DNA of 64,000 bases from Lyophyllum atratum (lineage: Eukaryota; Basidiomycota; Agaricomycetes; Agaricales; Lyophyllaceae): the NCBI GenBank assembly GCA_014905825.1, contig JACGCN010000009.1, positions 1,302,001 through 1,366,000 of the forward strand, given 5' to 3'. Under the pieces are notes generated by a model, which ran no database searches, was not told the DNA's origin, and was given only the letters and a program-made list of their open reading frames with translations. Every line of letters begins with the position of its first letter. Position 1 is the stretch's first letter. Positions 1 through 10,775 of this stretch are shown here, piece after piece. Made by a program: the position numbers and the translations under genes.

Positions 1-1776
1 GCGGAAGTTTTGGAAGATCTTTAATTTCGGCGTCGGTGTTCTTTTCTCTTTGGATGTCCTTCGCGCTTGCGGATGCGCTTGGAGGATCGCCCTTCCCTGC
101 ACAACAGAGTGCATCAGTTTCATGAACCGCCTATAACAGGAGAAGTTACTCACGCTTATTGTACAGGACTTTACCCAGGAGGTGGAAAAGTACTAAACTC
201 TGCTCACGTCTGGTTACAGACGCGAGCACCACTGCCTTGCCTTGCTCTTTTCCTTTTTTCTTCCTAGTTTTACCATTCATCTCAAGAGCACAAGCAAATT
301 GAAGAGCCATGATGGCACTCCTTATATCCCCATTTGCTGATTCGACAACGGCGTCCAGGATCTCCCTAGAGGGCGATGACTGCGAAGAGTCAGAAAAATG
401 AGTATTCAGCAGGGCCTGGAGTGCTTTGAGAAGAAGGGTCGGCGCAATTGGGTTGAAGCTACGTGTAGAAAATCAGGATAAGGTAATTCTGACCAACGCG
501 ACGGAATAGTACCTTATTTGAGTAACGTAAGGTCCACCTAAAAGGTGACGCGGAAGAACGGTGCGTATGTCTACGACGCCATCTTTGCCCCTTTCCCACC
601 CTCCACCACTAGCCATTCTCTCGTCAGTGGCTTCGCCTCGCATACCAGCATCACTGACAATGATGATTAGGGGAATGGCCGGCCTAGAAACCGGGGACTC
701 GACAAAAGCTTCCAGGGTGGCATGAAACTGCGTTTGAGTCCCAGGATGGAGAATATTGGGAAGATCTTCGAGAAGTATGATGTGGCGCTGTGGAGTGGAC
801 GCAGAAACCGGCACTGATTGTGACGAGGACCCTGGACGGTCAGGAGTAGGAACCGTGAACAAACCCTGGCAACTGGACGCTCGGTTCAGAAAGGTTTCGA
901 ACTTTGAATATGGGGCTTCGCGGTCCAGATCATAATGCCTAGATGACGAAGAGCCGGAATCCCCATCGATAAATCCGCCGCTGTCGTCTGCCGGTGAAGA
1001 GTGATTTCAACAAGAGACTTGATGCATGAGGAGATCTGAGGTACAGACCATATGCGTTCGAAGAGCCTTCCGCAATAGCATTCTTCCATTCCATTATCTC
1101 GAATCCCATTTCTCGCGCAAGAACGCGCACAGTCGTCGTCTTAGCTGTGCCAGCGGGGCCCGTTAAAGCGAGTATTCTCTGAGACAGCCTTAACCATTAT
1201 CCGACCGCGTCTTTCGGTAGTGTTCATGGCCACTTACTCGATATTTTGTCAACGTTCCAGAAGGCCCTCCCTCTAAAGCCTCACATAGCCACCTCCTAAC
1301 GTCTTCAACCTTCCTCTTGTGCACCGCGAGCTCTGCCTAGCTGATGCTATTAGACGATTCCACAGTATAGAGAAGTCACGAACTTCTGTTGTCGGCTCGT
1401 AGATGTCGATCCACATCCTGTCATCTACAGTAAGACCCATTAAAGTAGCAGATGAGATGTGCATTGAAGGAGCCTCACCGTATTCCTCCGCCTTCTGGGA
1501 TCCGAGCTTTGGGTGCTCCCTGGCTTTACCTTTCCCTGCGGAAGACGTCTGAGAAGAGCTTAGTTCCGCGTCCGACTTCCAGCTTGAGCTTGGTGCCTTG
1601 AACTAAAGCAAACTCTCAGATATGATGGGCGCCAGACAAGATAAATCGATTACCGCGGTAAGGGGGTCAAACTTGTTTAAATTCGGTGAAGCCCTGGATG
1701 TCCTCGTCTCGAGCTTGACAACATTCACTTTCGATGATGGAGGCTTGGCTTTCTTCTGGGAAGGCTTCGGTGCCAT
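1..1776 (-). CDS. RAD17: RAD17 checkpoint clamp loader (5' part; gene runs off the left edge)
   Basis: Rad17 family: AAA+ ATPase that, with the small RFC subunits, loads the 9-1-1 clamp on damaged DNA in the nucleus. Translation starts at the ATG at 1776 (MAPKPSQKKAK...). The conserved block WIDIYEPTTE, then after a 47-nt intron (1383-1337) ELAVHKRKVEDVRRWLCEAL, is characteristic of Rad17. The Walker A motif GPAGTAKTTT lies near 1140-1165 (reverse strand), followed by REMGFEIMEW. The Walker B-like segment ILLEDLPN is near 750-785. FNPIAPTLLLKALQALL and SANGDIRSAIMALQF (about 470-290) match the region after the AAA+ core. An intron probably also lies near 1611-1650. The C-terminal part lies beyond position 1. 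Family assignment is firm; the complete exon set was not resolved. Confidence 0.9.
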
Positions 1777-2500
1777 CGTTAGGGAAGGGAGGTTCAGCCC
1801 GTGGGGTTGGGTGAACTGGTCGTTCTGGTTAAGGGTTAAGAGTCAAGAGCGTGACTAAGACGCGTCGCGTCACACACAGTCCCATGCCACGTGCACTAAT
1901 ACGCGCCATGGCCGAATCGGATCAGCTTGAAGTCCCTTCGACGGATATTTGCTCATTTGGGCATAGATCACTTCTATGTTGAGGGCTGCATCAGCAAACA
2001 CAAACATTTCTGGCATGTCACAATATTTCGCTGAGCGAATGTTAGATAAGAGGGCGGGTACAGCTGGCGTTACTTCGCTACACAAAAGGCTCAAGAAAAA
2101 CTCTAACGCGAAGAGTGTGGCGGCGCTTTCTGACGAGGTGAAAATGGAGGAGCTTCTGTAAGCCGGGAGTTGCGCTCTTGAATTTCTAACTATGTATGGT
2201 GAAATTAGGCAGAAATGAAGACGGCGCGACAGTTACGCAGAATTTCGGTCGTCCTGGTCAAGGTGGATGTCCAAACCCCCCACCTCTAACCGAAGTATTG
2301 AATAATCAGAAGGGGGTAACAATCTCTAAACCTTGGACTGTAGCTCCTTTCAAGATGTACGGGGCCTTCGCAAAGGCAAAATCTATTAGCCTCCAAGATA
2401 AAAGCGTCCAAGCGCTCTAACGTAGGTGGATCCCACCGAGACCTCTGCAACGACGCACAGCGGCTTCCCAAAGCCAAATATACACCACACTCCCACCCCA
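1777..2500. other. Intergenic: RAD17 promoter and O-methyltransferase 3' end
   Basis: Gap between the RAD17 start and the stop of the O-methyltransferase, both on the minus strand. It contains short open frames on both strands, including a 61-codon plus-strand frame at 1976-2161, but none with recognisable domains or a convincing splice structure. Confidence 0.5.
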
Positions 2501-5500
2501 TCAAGGCGAAGGCCCCCTCAAAACCCCACCCTCCCGTTCGATCCTCGCCGCCGCCGCCAACACCCCCCCACCAACCTTCGGCTCCGTCTCACCCCCCGCA
2601 TCCCGGAAATTCAGGGCAGCGCCATCGCCACCTTCCAGAAGACTCCCCATACTAATCGCCCCACCTATCCCCGCACCGCCACCATGAACTGAAGGCCCGA
2701 TGACGCTCCCCGAGCGCGTCCGCAGACTCGTTTGGGGCAGCTGTGCGTACGACGAACGGCGGGATATGATCGATGCGCGCGGGGGGTTCGAAGTGGAAGT
2801 GGAAGGGATGGGTGGTGGTGGGCTTCGTGGAGAGTACACCAAAGATGATGAGGACTGCGGTTTCGGCGGAAGGAGGGTATGGCCACTCTGCCGGACGGGG
2901 AGCGGGCCTGCTTGGGATTGTGTAGCCTGATAGAGCTGCGCATGAGACTTTGTGCGGGATAGCGTCAGATGCCGAGGGGATGCTGGCGTATACGGGGGAA
3001 GCAGTGACGGCGACGGCGGTATAGACTCATTCATAGAGTGTGAGGGAGTATGATGGGGGAGCTGAGCGTGGGACGCACGGCGGGCCAAAGGACGCTGAGG
3101 AGGTTGCGGATGTCTAGGAGACAACGGCGACGGCGGTACTTGTCTTGAAACTGATGGAACTGGGGAACTCGGTCCCTGCTGGGACGGCGGGCGATAAAGC
3201 TGCGCCTGGGACATCCGGCGTGTTATCGGTGACGGCGGCTGCGATAGTCTTGGTGATGCCAGCGGCCTCGGCGAAGCAGGTGACGGTGAAGATGATGAGG
3301 GAGGCGGGAATGACAACGGGGAAGGCTTCTTCTTCCTTACCGGAGGTATACTCGGGGACGGTGTGATGATAGCCGACTGCTTCAATATGCCAGGTCGTAT
3401 CAAAGTAGGGGGTCTGCTGGGCTTCCCCATCATCCCTGAGCCTCTTGACCTCACGATACCACCACCGAATCTCGCCATCGCCTCTTGCATGGATGGCAAA
3501 TCGGTTCTCGAGCCAAACGTCGGCGTGCCACATCTAGAGCTAGCCCGTTCCATGACATCCACCTCCCCTTTACCCCTCCGCTCGCCGTCGTCGCTCAGCT
3601 GGCCGGCTTTAGTACCAACGGTAGAGGCTCCAGGAACATCGAAGAAGGCGGATCCGCTGCCAGCACGAGCTCTGCGCTGCATCGGTATAGGCACTGGCAC
3701 GGCAACGATATGTCCAAATAATGACCCGGGTGCCCGAGTAACCCTGATCACCTTCCACCCCGCAGATAACGCCAACGCCGCAGTCTCCCTCAGCGTCCGC
3801 TCCTGTGCATTGAAAGTCACTTGCATCTACAGAGCACATCTCGGTCAGCGAAGATCTGAAACGTAGATTACGATGGAAAGCGTACCGTAAGGTCCATCCA
3901 GTACGCATTCGCACTCGCCTTTCCCAGATTCGCGAGTAACGGCGCAGGTGCAAGCATACTCTCCGCGCCTTCGACACCCTCGAGTACTCCCTCTCCGTCC
4001 CCGGGGGCATCCACGTCAACGCACGCGAGGGGCAGCACAAAATCCGCGAGCACGAGCTTCGTGTCGGGGGTGGCCGCCTCCCTGAGCCTCAGCAGGATCA
4101 ACCGCGCCTGTGCGTCGGGCCAATCGTGCAAGATCACGCGCAGGAAGAAGACCGCAGCATCCTTGATCGGCTGAGCCGTGAAGAAGTCGTGCACTAAGGA
4201 AAGGTCTCAATTCCCCATTATTCGTGCAGAGAATGTAAACAGACCTTGGAATCGTGCCATTCCCGAATCCAACAACTCGGGACACTTAGCGCGCCACGCC
4301 TATAAAACGGATCCTGAATACAAGGCTTTACTTAGACTAGACAGAGCAATTCTTACCTTCTCGCCCATCTCAACGACCACCTCCCGATCCTGTATGACGA
4401 ACTTGAACCCTAGCTCCTCATCTCTCTCTTCTGCAGGCGCTCCCCAACCTCCGGGGGCCGATAGAGGAGGGGAAGGAAGCGGTGACGCAGTGCTTGGCGT
4501 CGAGCGGGCGAAGGCATTAGCGAGCAACATGCTAGTCGAACCGATACCCCCACCAACGTCGACGATGACACTTCCACGAGGTAGAGCACGCCAGTTGAAG
4601 CCTGTTAAGAAAAATTATGATTAGTTAGCCTACATTCTTCATCCGTCAAAGCAGAGTTCAACAAATTTCGAAGGGCCCGGGAGCAGGCGAAACAGAAACC
4701 GGGCATATATGCGCTGAACATAGAGCCCGGGATGAAACCCAAATCTCTCAAGAGCAAGCCGCGCGACCTTCAAGATAACAGGGAAAGAGATAGAAAGTGA
4801 CCCACCATTCAAGACGGCCCCAGGCGCCTCCCACGACCCCGTACCCGACATCGCAGTCCCGAATCGCTCCAGCCTAAACTTATTCCAACTCTCTTCGCCC
4901 TTCCTACCCTCCCCATTCCCAAGCTCCCTGCCGCTCCCATTCCCACCTTGCTCCATCGCCAAAGCCAGATGCGACCGCCCTCCGCCCCCACTAATCCCAT
5001 CAGCCCGGCCCTCCCCCTCAAGCCATGCAAAGAACCCAGCGCCCGTGCGAAAGGCGTGCTCGAAGGGGGGTCTCGGTGGATCCTCGCGGGCGAGGAGGTA
5101 AGCCTCGGTTAGATATGCGGAGGATTTAAAAAGTTCATCCGAGCTTTGTCACGAATTTAGCCTTCTGCTCTGGGAGAAATCAAGGGGAGGGGAGGGGAAG
5201 GAACGCACCACATGCCAACAAATGCGCTGACGCCGTTTGTGTTCTGGTATTTCATCTCAGGTCTGTCGGATAGATAAAAATATATCAGTTTATGGACGAA
5301 GAGGAGATGTGTGTATGTATATAAGTGGGCAGACATGTGGCAGATCAGTGGTATATAAAGTTCCAAGTCAAGGGCGGGCACAAGGTGCAAGATTGAAACA
5401 ACCAAGAAACAAATTGTAACACACCTTCCATCCCTTTCCCACCTCTTTAGCTCCTCAAAAGACTTGCCAGAGTCAATGAGCGAGGATATACGATTGATCG

Positions 5501-6163
5501 CGAAGACATTCGGGGACCGCTCGCGAATGAAGTGGTGTGTCGCTAGGAGGCGCAAAATGTGGGCTAGAGCGTGATCATTAGCATCAATTCAATGTGGCGA
5601 TGGAGGACCTGAATTATCTTAACTAACCTAGTTTACCGCTCTCGACGCCGTTCCGCTCAGATATGACATCGACATGTAGACCGTCCAGCCCAGCCTCACG
5701 TAAAATCTCGACCGTATGTGAAGCCTCTAAAAGCCGTAAACATGACGGCAAATGATACTGTATGATAAAATAGATGTTAGAACTGGGACGAGAGAGCGAG
5801 AGCGAAACGTACCCCCATCGACGCATCACAAAGGGCGTAGAACGGTGGCTGCACCGTAATGGCCATTTGTCCTGCCGCCGCTACAATCCTATTGATTGCA
5901 CGTACGACGACAGGATGTGCAGTGAGTTGCTCAGCTGGATCACTGGAATCATATGGCGTATCTAGAGAGGGAAAATCCAAGGGAACGCCGGGCGTTGATG
6001 GTGACGGCGGCGGCGACGCGTACGATGCATTTGCCGTCTCCAATGTGTCCTCGGAGGGTGATGTGCGCGCTGGCTGGCCGTGCTCTGGAGCATACACGCC
6101 CTCGATATCGTCGAGGGCGTCGGCGAGAATGGCGTGGAGGGCGCGGAGGACGGCGATGGTCAT
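2501..6163 (-). CDS. SAM-dependent O-methyltransferase with long Ser/Pro-rich C-terminal tail
   Basis: Nine exons join in frame to 981 codons: 6163-5813, 5757-5628, 5563-5425, 5262-5209, 5143-4806, 4601-4357, 4299-4245, 4193-3886 and 3826-2501. The start at 6163 (MTIAVLRALHAIL) matches the usual N-terminus of basidiomycete members. An N-terminal winged-helix region contains HILRLLATHHFIRE. The Rossmann core carries the SAM-binding motif VDVGGGIGSTSM (near 4560-4520). FFLRVILHDWPD contains the HDWPD motif of plant-type O-methyltransferases, whose His is the usual catalytic base. The core ends at TFNAQERTL...SAGWKVIRVTRAP. About 350 residues of low-complexity tail follow, with four copies of an R/K-x-S-x-A-Q-L motif. 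The methyl acceptor cannot be read from the sequence. No biosynthetic cluster surrounds it. Confidence 0.9.
2729..3220 (-). repeat. Four-copy R/K-x-S-x-A-Q-L motif repeat in the O-methyltransferase tail
   Basis: Read on the minus strand, the tail contains RRMSQAQL (about 3220-3180), RRASHAQL (about 3085-3050), SRTKSHAQL (about 2960-2920) and SRRSSYAQL (about 2762-2729). Each is preceded by Pro/Ser-rich sequence. The basic-x-x-Ser context resembles basophilic kinase or 14-3-3 sites; that reading is an inference. DNA identity between copies is low, so the protein motif rather than the DNA is conserved. Confidence 0.75.
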
Positions 6164-8243
6164 GGTGATGCAGAAAAGGACGGGGGCGCACACAAGTGGC
6201 AGGATGAATACCTGGAGCGCGCACTTCTAATTATAACGCGCGACACCGCAGATCGTCTCAACAGACCTTCTCTGTCATTTCTCGACAAGAGAAAAGAGAA
6301 CCACGACATCCCCTTTCCCTCCATAGACCTCATGAGCCCATTTTAGCCGTCCGAACAGGAAAAAAATGTAGCTTCCTTCTCTGGAGGGGACAGCGAGCCG
6401 TAAACATGTCAGAAACACTCAGATTTGAGGAACGGACACGAGAAAGTTGGCGTGAAGGCACAGAGACGTGTTGTTTGCGTATGTTGTGCAATGCCTCCCG
6501 TCACGGTTTGGAGTTCCTTCTCCCTTTTTCCGTGTTCCTCATGATCGTGAATGAACAACCCCGAAGCTAGAAGCCTTGTCCATCAGACAGACGTCAGAAA
6601 TCTGTGCCTTCATTTGCTCATGATATCTTCATATGCGTCATCACCTCGGGTTTACAGGCTTTGCACGCCGTATGGTCGTCGAACATACTCTCCGACGCCA
6701 TCGCCTTCATGGCTCGTATGTATGTTAGGCTCTCGGTGCCACCGCCTATCGGTATCAAGGTCACGGACTTACTCTCGTATGAGGAAATTTTGCCTGCTTG
6801 GGAACTCCAATATGCTTCCTCGGGGCCCTAGTTCACGCGTGCTGATTTCTGCGTTCCTGATACCCGGATGCCTTTGTTTCTTGTCATGGATTATCTCATC
6901 GTCGAAATATCACGCACCCAAGCGTCGCGCAAAGTACCTCGCTACCGGCTAAGAACATGACTCATAGCTAATCCATAGAATCGATGAGACGTCGTCCAAG
7001 AATACAAATCTCACACGTAGCCACTACGCTGCGCAGGCGCCACCTACTGATCAAAATCCGGGAGCGTTGGCGATGTCGTAACAAGTTGCCCTTCTTGGCA
7101 AGCCCGAGAGACAGGGACTAGCAAGGCGAACGTAAGCAAAAAACGCTTCTCCCATTTTCAGTGGCTCATATCTGCTTCGAACAGGCACCTTCTCCGCGCT
7201 GTAAAGTTACATCCACTCCACTGTAAGCTACGCGAACATGTTGACTGCCGCGTTACCAAGCCTCACATCACCACCTCCCCAAACTGAAGATAGAAAATGA
7301 AATACCCATCCGAATGCCCACCTACTAGTATCTCCAAACCGGCTAGGTCCCCGTGGACGTCTCGCCGTTCCACCGGAAATGTTCACTCTGTAATTCAGAC
7401 GATCAAGCGGATAGAGCAAATTTCCTCAACGCGGCCTGATGTGAATCCAACGGTTACCCCTCTGCACCAAGTCACGGAAGGTCGGCGTGCCATACAGTTC
7501 GACCCCGACTACAGGGGCGTCGACAAAAGCAGACTTTTCGCTGCTCAGCTCGCTTTTCAATGCCTCGTACTTAATTCAGCAGGCCTCCTTCAGCATGTCA
7601 TTTTAGGTATCACGAACTCCAATCAAGCTATGCAGAGGAGCTCTCCACTTCGCCCTCGAGTCTTCAATATAGATTTTAAAGGTCTACAACCCTCTGAGGG
7701 TAGCACTCTTGAAACTGACACTTCAAGCTCTCGGATTCAAAAATCTTGTTGGGTCCCGGCGTAATGGCTTGAGCCTGAGTCGAACAGGTCCATTCCTGTG
7801 GCGGCGTTCCGCTGTACTACGACCGCGATGGAAGATATACCATTACTGTCCTCGCAACTTGTCTGAGAACTCCAAGATCCTTCAACTCGATAAATATGAA
7901 CTGGTAGGTCAGCACCATGATTGACATCGTTTCTCGCCTTTGCGTCGGCATGCTTTCCATACGAATTCGCCAGCTGGTAGGAATGAATGTATGGTAGAGA
8001 TCATGTTGAGGGGGGTTCAAAACATTTTCACTGTCGTATCGCGTGAAGGGTTTATCAGAACGGAGAGTCGAGGCTGCACAAGTTGTTGTTATGACGGTCT
8101 TTTGCCATGCGTGCATTCGAGAAAGCAGTATCTGACGAAAAAGGCAAGCTTTCACACGGCTCGCCTGCCACAACGGTCGTCGATCATCGATCACTCTTCC
8201 TTCGTGGAGGTCTCGTTGATCTTCTGACTTCAAGTTCAATGAG
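6164..8243. other. 2-kb gene-poor region with possible decayed coding patches
   Basis: Lies between the divergent O-methyltransferase and FAD oxidoreductase genes, so both 5' regions are here. Minus-strand stretches look coding-like, e.g. ELYGTPTFRDLVQRGNRW around 7560-7440 and ELKDLGVLRQVARTVMVYL around 7890-7825. They are separated by stops and could not be spliced into one frame. I recognise no family; a dead gene is possible. Confidence 0.35.
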
Positions 8244-10096
8244 ATGGCGTGGTTTCAAAGCAGGACCATATTGACCGCCAGCACTATCCTAACTCTTATC
8301 ATGAGCTCTCTGTCCGCCCACGTACTCCAGCTAGATGCCGCACAAGCCGTCCTCGAGCTCCCAACCCTCGAAGGTCCCGCCGGTCTACCGGTCTCCAACT
8401 CTACGCGTTCATTCTGGATCGATACACCCGGGGCAAATCCACTCGCTGTGGAAGGCAGTGAAGGCGAACTCACCCTTGATGCAGACATCTGTATCATCGG
8501 GGCAGGGATCACAGGTGTATCCGCCGCCTACCACCTCGCGAAAGCCTTCGGGGGCAGAGGGGAGCATCATGCACCTGTAAAAGCCGTCATACTAGAAGCA
8601 AGGGACTTTTGTCAGGATTAGATCTCTCTTTCCCTTGTACCACTTTCGTTAAATCAGATGACATAGGTTCTGGCGCGACAGGTCGGTCTGGCTATTTCGA
8701 GGAAGATGTTCTATTTATGAACGGCCGTTCCTAGGAAGAAACGGTGGCCACTTGACGCCTGCCATTTTCCAGGACTTTTCAGACCGGGAGCAGAAGTACG
8801 GCACAGAGGAAGCTATGAAATCTTACAAAATGGAGCACTACACGACTACGGAATTGCTGAAGATCATAAAGGCCGAAAACCTACGAGACGTCGTAGATTT
8901 AGTCGGATCCGACCATTTCAGTCTTCTTGTGACGGAACAGGAAGTCCAAGACGCCAAAAACGACTTCGAAGCCGCTAAGTCAGCTGGTCTAGACCTAGAT
9001 ATCGTTGAGTGGTTGAGCGAGGAGGACGTCCAAACAGTAACTTTCTCCGTCCCTCCACATTTTTTCTACTAAGCTAATCTTTAGACACACGGCGCTTCGT
9101 ATCCCGCCTGGAAACACCCCTTGGGACACAATCTATGGCCCCTCAAACTCGTAACCCACCTCTACCAACTTGCTCTGAAACTCAACCCCCATAAATTCCA
9201 TCTCAAGCTCCATACTAATACCCCCGTCACGTCAATCTCCCCATCCCTCTCGCACCATCGTCGTCGCTGGTCGATGTCGACGCCGCGCGGAGATGTCCAA
9301 TGCTCCTACGTCATCCACGCTACAAACGCATATGCAAGCCATCTCCTACCACAGATGCACGGCCCCGACGGCATAATACCCACGCGAGGACAAGTCACAG
9401 CCCTCCGTGCCGCAGCTCCCCCATCGATAATTACGACTGCCTCGTGGGGTGGGAATCAAGGCTTTGAATATTGGTTCCCTAGGCCCATCAATGGCTCGGA
9501 TGGCGACGTAGGAGAGAATCCCCTCGTAATACTGGGTGGTGGTCGTGATGCGAGTGGGCCAGATTTCGAGACCTACGTGACCGACGATTCTGTCCTTCGA
9601 GAAGAAGTGGGAGAGGTATTAAGGACTTTCCTTCCTGGAGTGTTCCCCGGTAAGTATGAGAAGGGACGTGAGCCGGAAATGGAATGGGTGAGCGGTCGTT
9701 CTGCATTTTTGTGCTATCCATTGACGTTGTGTCATAGACTGGTATCATGGGATACACTAAGCTTGGGGACCCTTTTGTAATTTCCGCGGCCTGTCATCAT
9801 GGTTGTATCTTGCTTACGGTCCAATTCGCAGGTTGGCCCAATTGTAAGCCATGATGAAGTACCGACCAAGAAATTCAAGGGCCAATATATTTCTGCTGGA
9901 TACACTGGGCACGGGATGCCACGCGCCTACGCTTGGTAAGCTCCATGGAAGAATCTATCCCGTCTCTTGGTATGTTAACCCCCAAGCCTCCAGTGCGGAG
10001 GCGGTCGCTGGAATGGTCGTGGCTGATATGACTGGCGAAACCTGGAGTGCGCCCGAATGGCTTCCTCGTCACTTCTTGACTACCGAGCGGCCTTGA
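8244..10096 (+). CDS. FAD-dependent oxidoreductase (DAO superfamily)
   Basis: Seven exons join in frame to 510 aa: 8244-8610, 8667-8681, 8735-9036, 9085-9687, 9738-9776, 9832-9935 and 9994-10096. A hydrophobic N-terminus (RTILTASTILTLIMSSLSAH) suggests a signal peptide or membrane anchor. The dinucleotide-binding motif DADICIIGAGITGVSAAYHL is followed by GSGATGRNGGHL, the second flavin-contact motif of this superfamily. C-terminal blocks include GQVTALRAAAP, WGGNQGFEYWFPRP and YISAGYTGHGMPRAYACAEA, the usual last FAD-contact segment. The family covers amino-acid, sarcosine and similar amine oxidases; the substrate is unknown. All motifs are intact, so the gene looks functional. Exon 2 is only 15 nt. 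Confidence 0.9.
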
Positions 10097-10775
10097 TCTC
10101 CAATCTAGCGGCTTATCCTCTTCGGTATACCTCCCCGATATGCTTCAGGGCATGACGTACAGGCGATATAGATATACTATTAACCTCGGTACTTTGTGAG
10201 GGTCATGCAAATAGCGACATATCGTCTCCTTGAACTACGGAGACCGAGCAGGGTCCATCCGATGCACACAGAGAGAACACGTTAGCTTGTGAATCAGGAA
10301 GTGTGCGATGACATGAGGGAATAGATCGGATGAATCATATCGCTGTAAAGGGCAGCCCCTAGGAACCGTGGGCGATTTCCTCACACACGTACTCAGTGGC
10401 CATGGGAGTCTCATGAGGGCTTCATTCCTTAGACCATGTCAGTTATCGTTAACCTGATGCGGCGGCCCCTAGTAGACGTCAGCTTGGCAGCAACGACATA
10501 TAGGTATCCGTAAAGGAGATGTTGACGCCCGACTCGCAAATCACCACGCAAATCACCACATGGTATGGGACACCGCATTTCTGTCACTTATGGCCACATT
10601 ACTATCTTCCTACCTCCTCGCAATGAACGCGTCCTGATCAATGGCAGATGCCACATAATGAAGTAGGTAAGGAGGCTTATGCGGGAATTACACGGTATTC
10701 TACACAGTAGGGTATACAGGGATATACTTCGAATAATGATACAATGGAAGGAAGCCTGAGCCAACGGTGCAACAG
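10097..10775. other. Intergenic region between convergent genes
   Basis: Holds the 3' ends of the FAD oxidoreductase and the membrane-protein gene. No coding sequence, RNA gene or repeat is evident. Confidence 0.6.

Noticed and set aside
1976..2161. 61-codon plus-strand frame ending KMEELL
   Set aside because: No domain, no start support, and no phase-fitting intron to an upstream exon.
2286..2943. Several open frames overlapping the O-methyltransferase last exon
   Set aside because: They are shadows caused by the GC-rich, Pro/Ser-coding exon; the 9-exon gene explains the region.
2501..10096. Secondary-metabolite cluster (O-methyltransferase plus FAD oxidoreductase)
   Set aside because: No backbone enzyme (PKS, NRPS, terpene cyclase), P450 or transporter nearby; RAD17 flanks one side.
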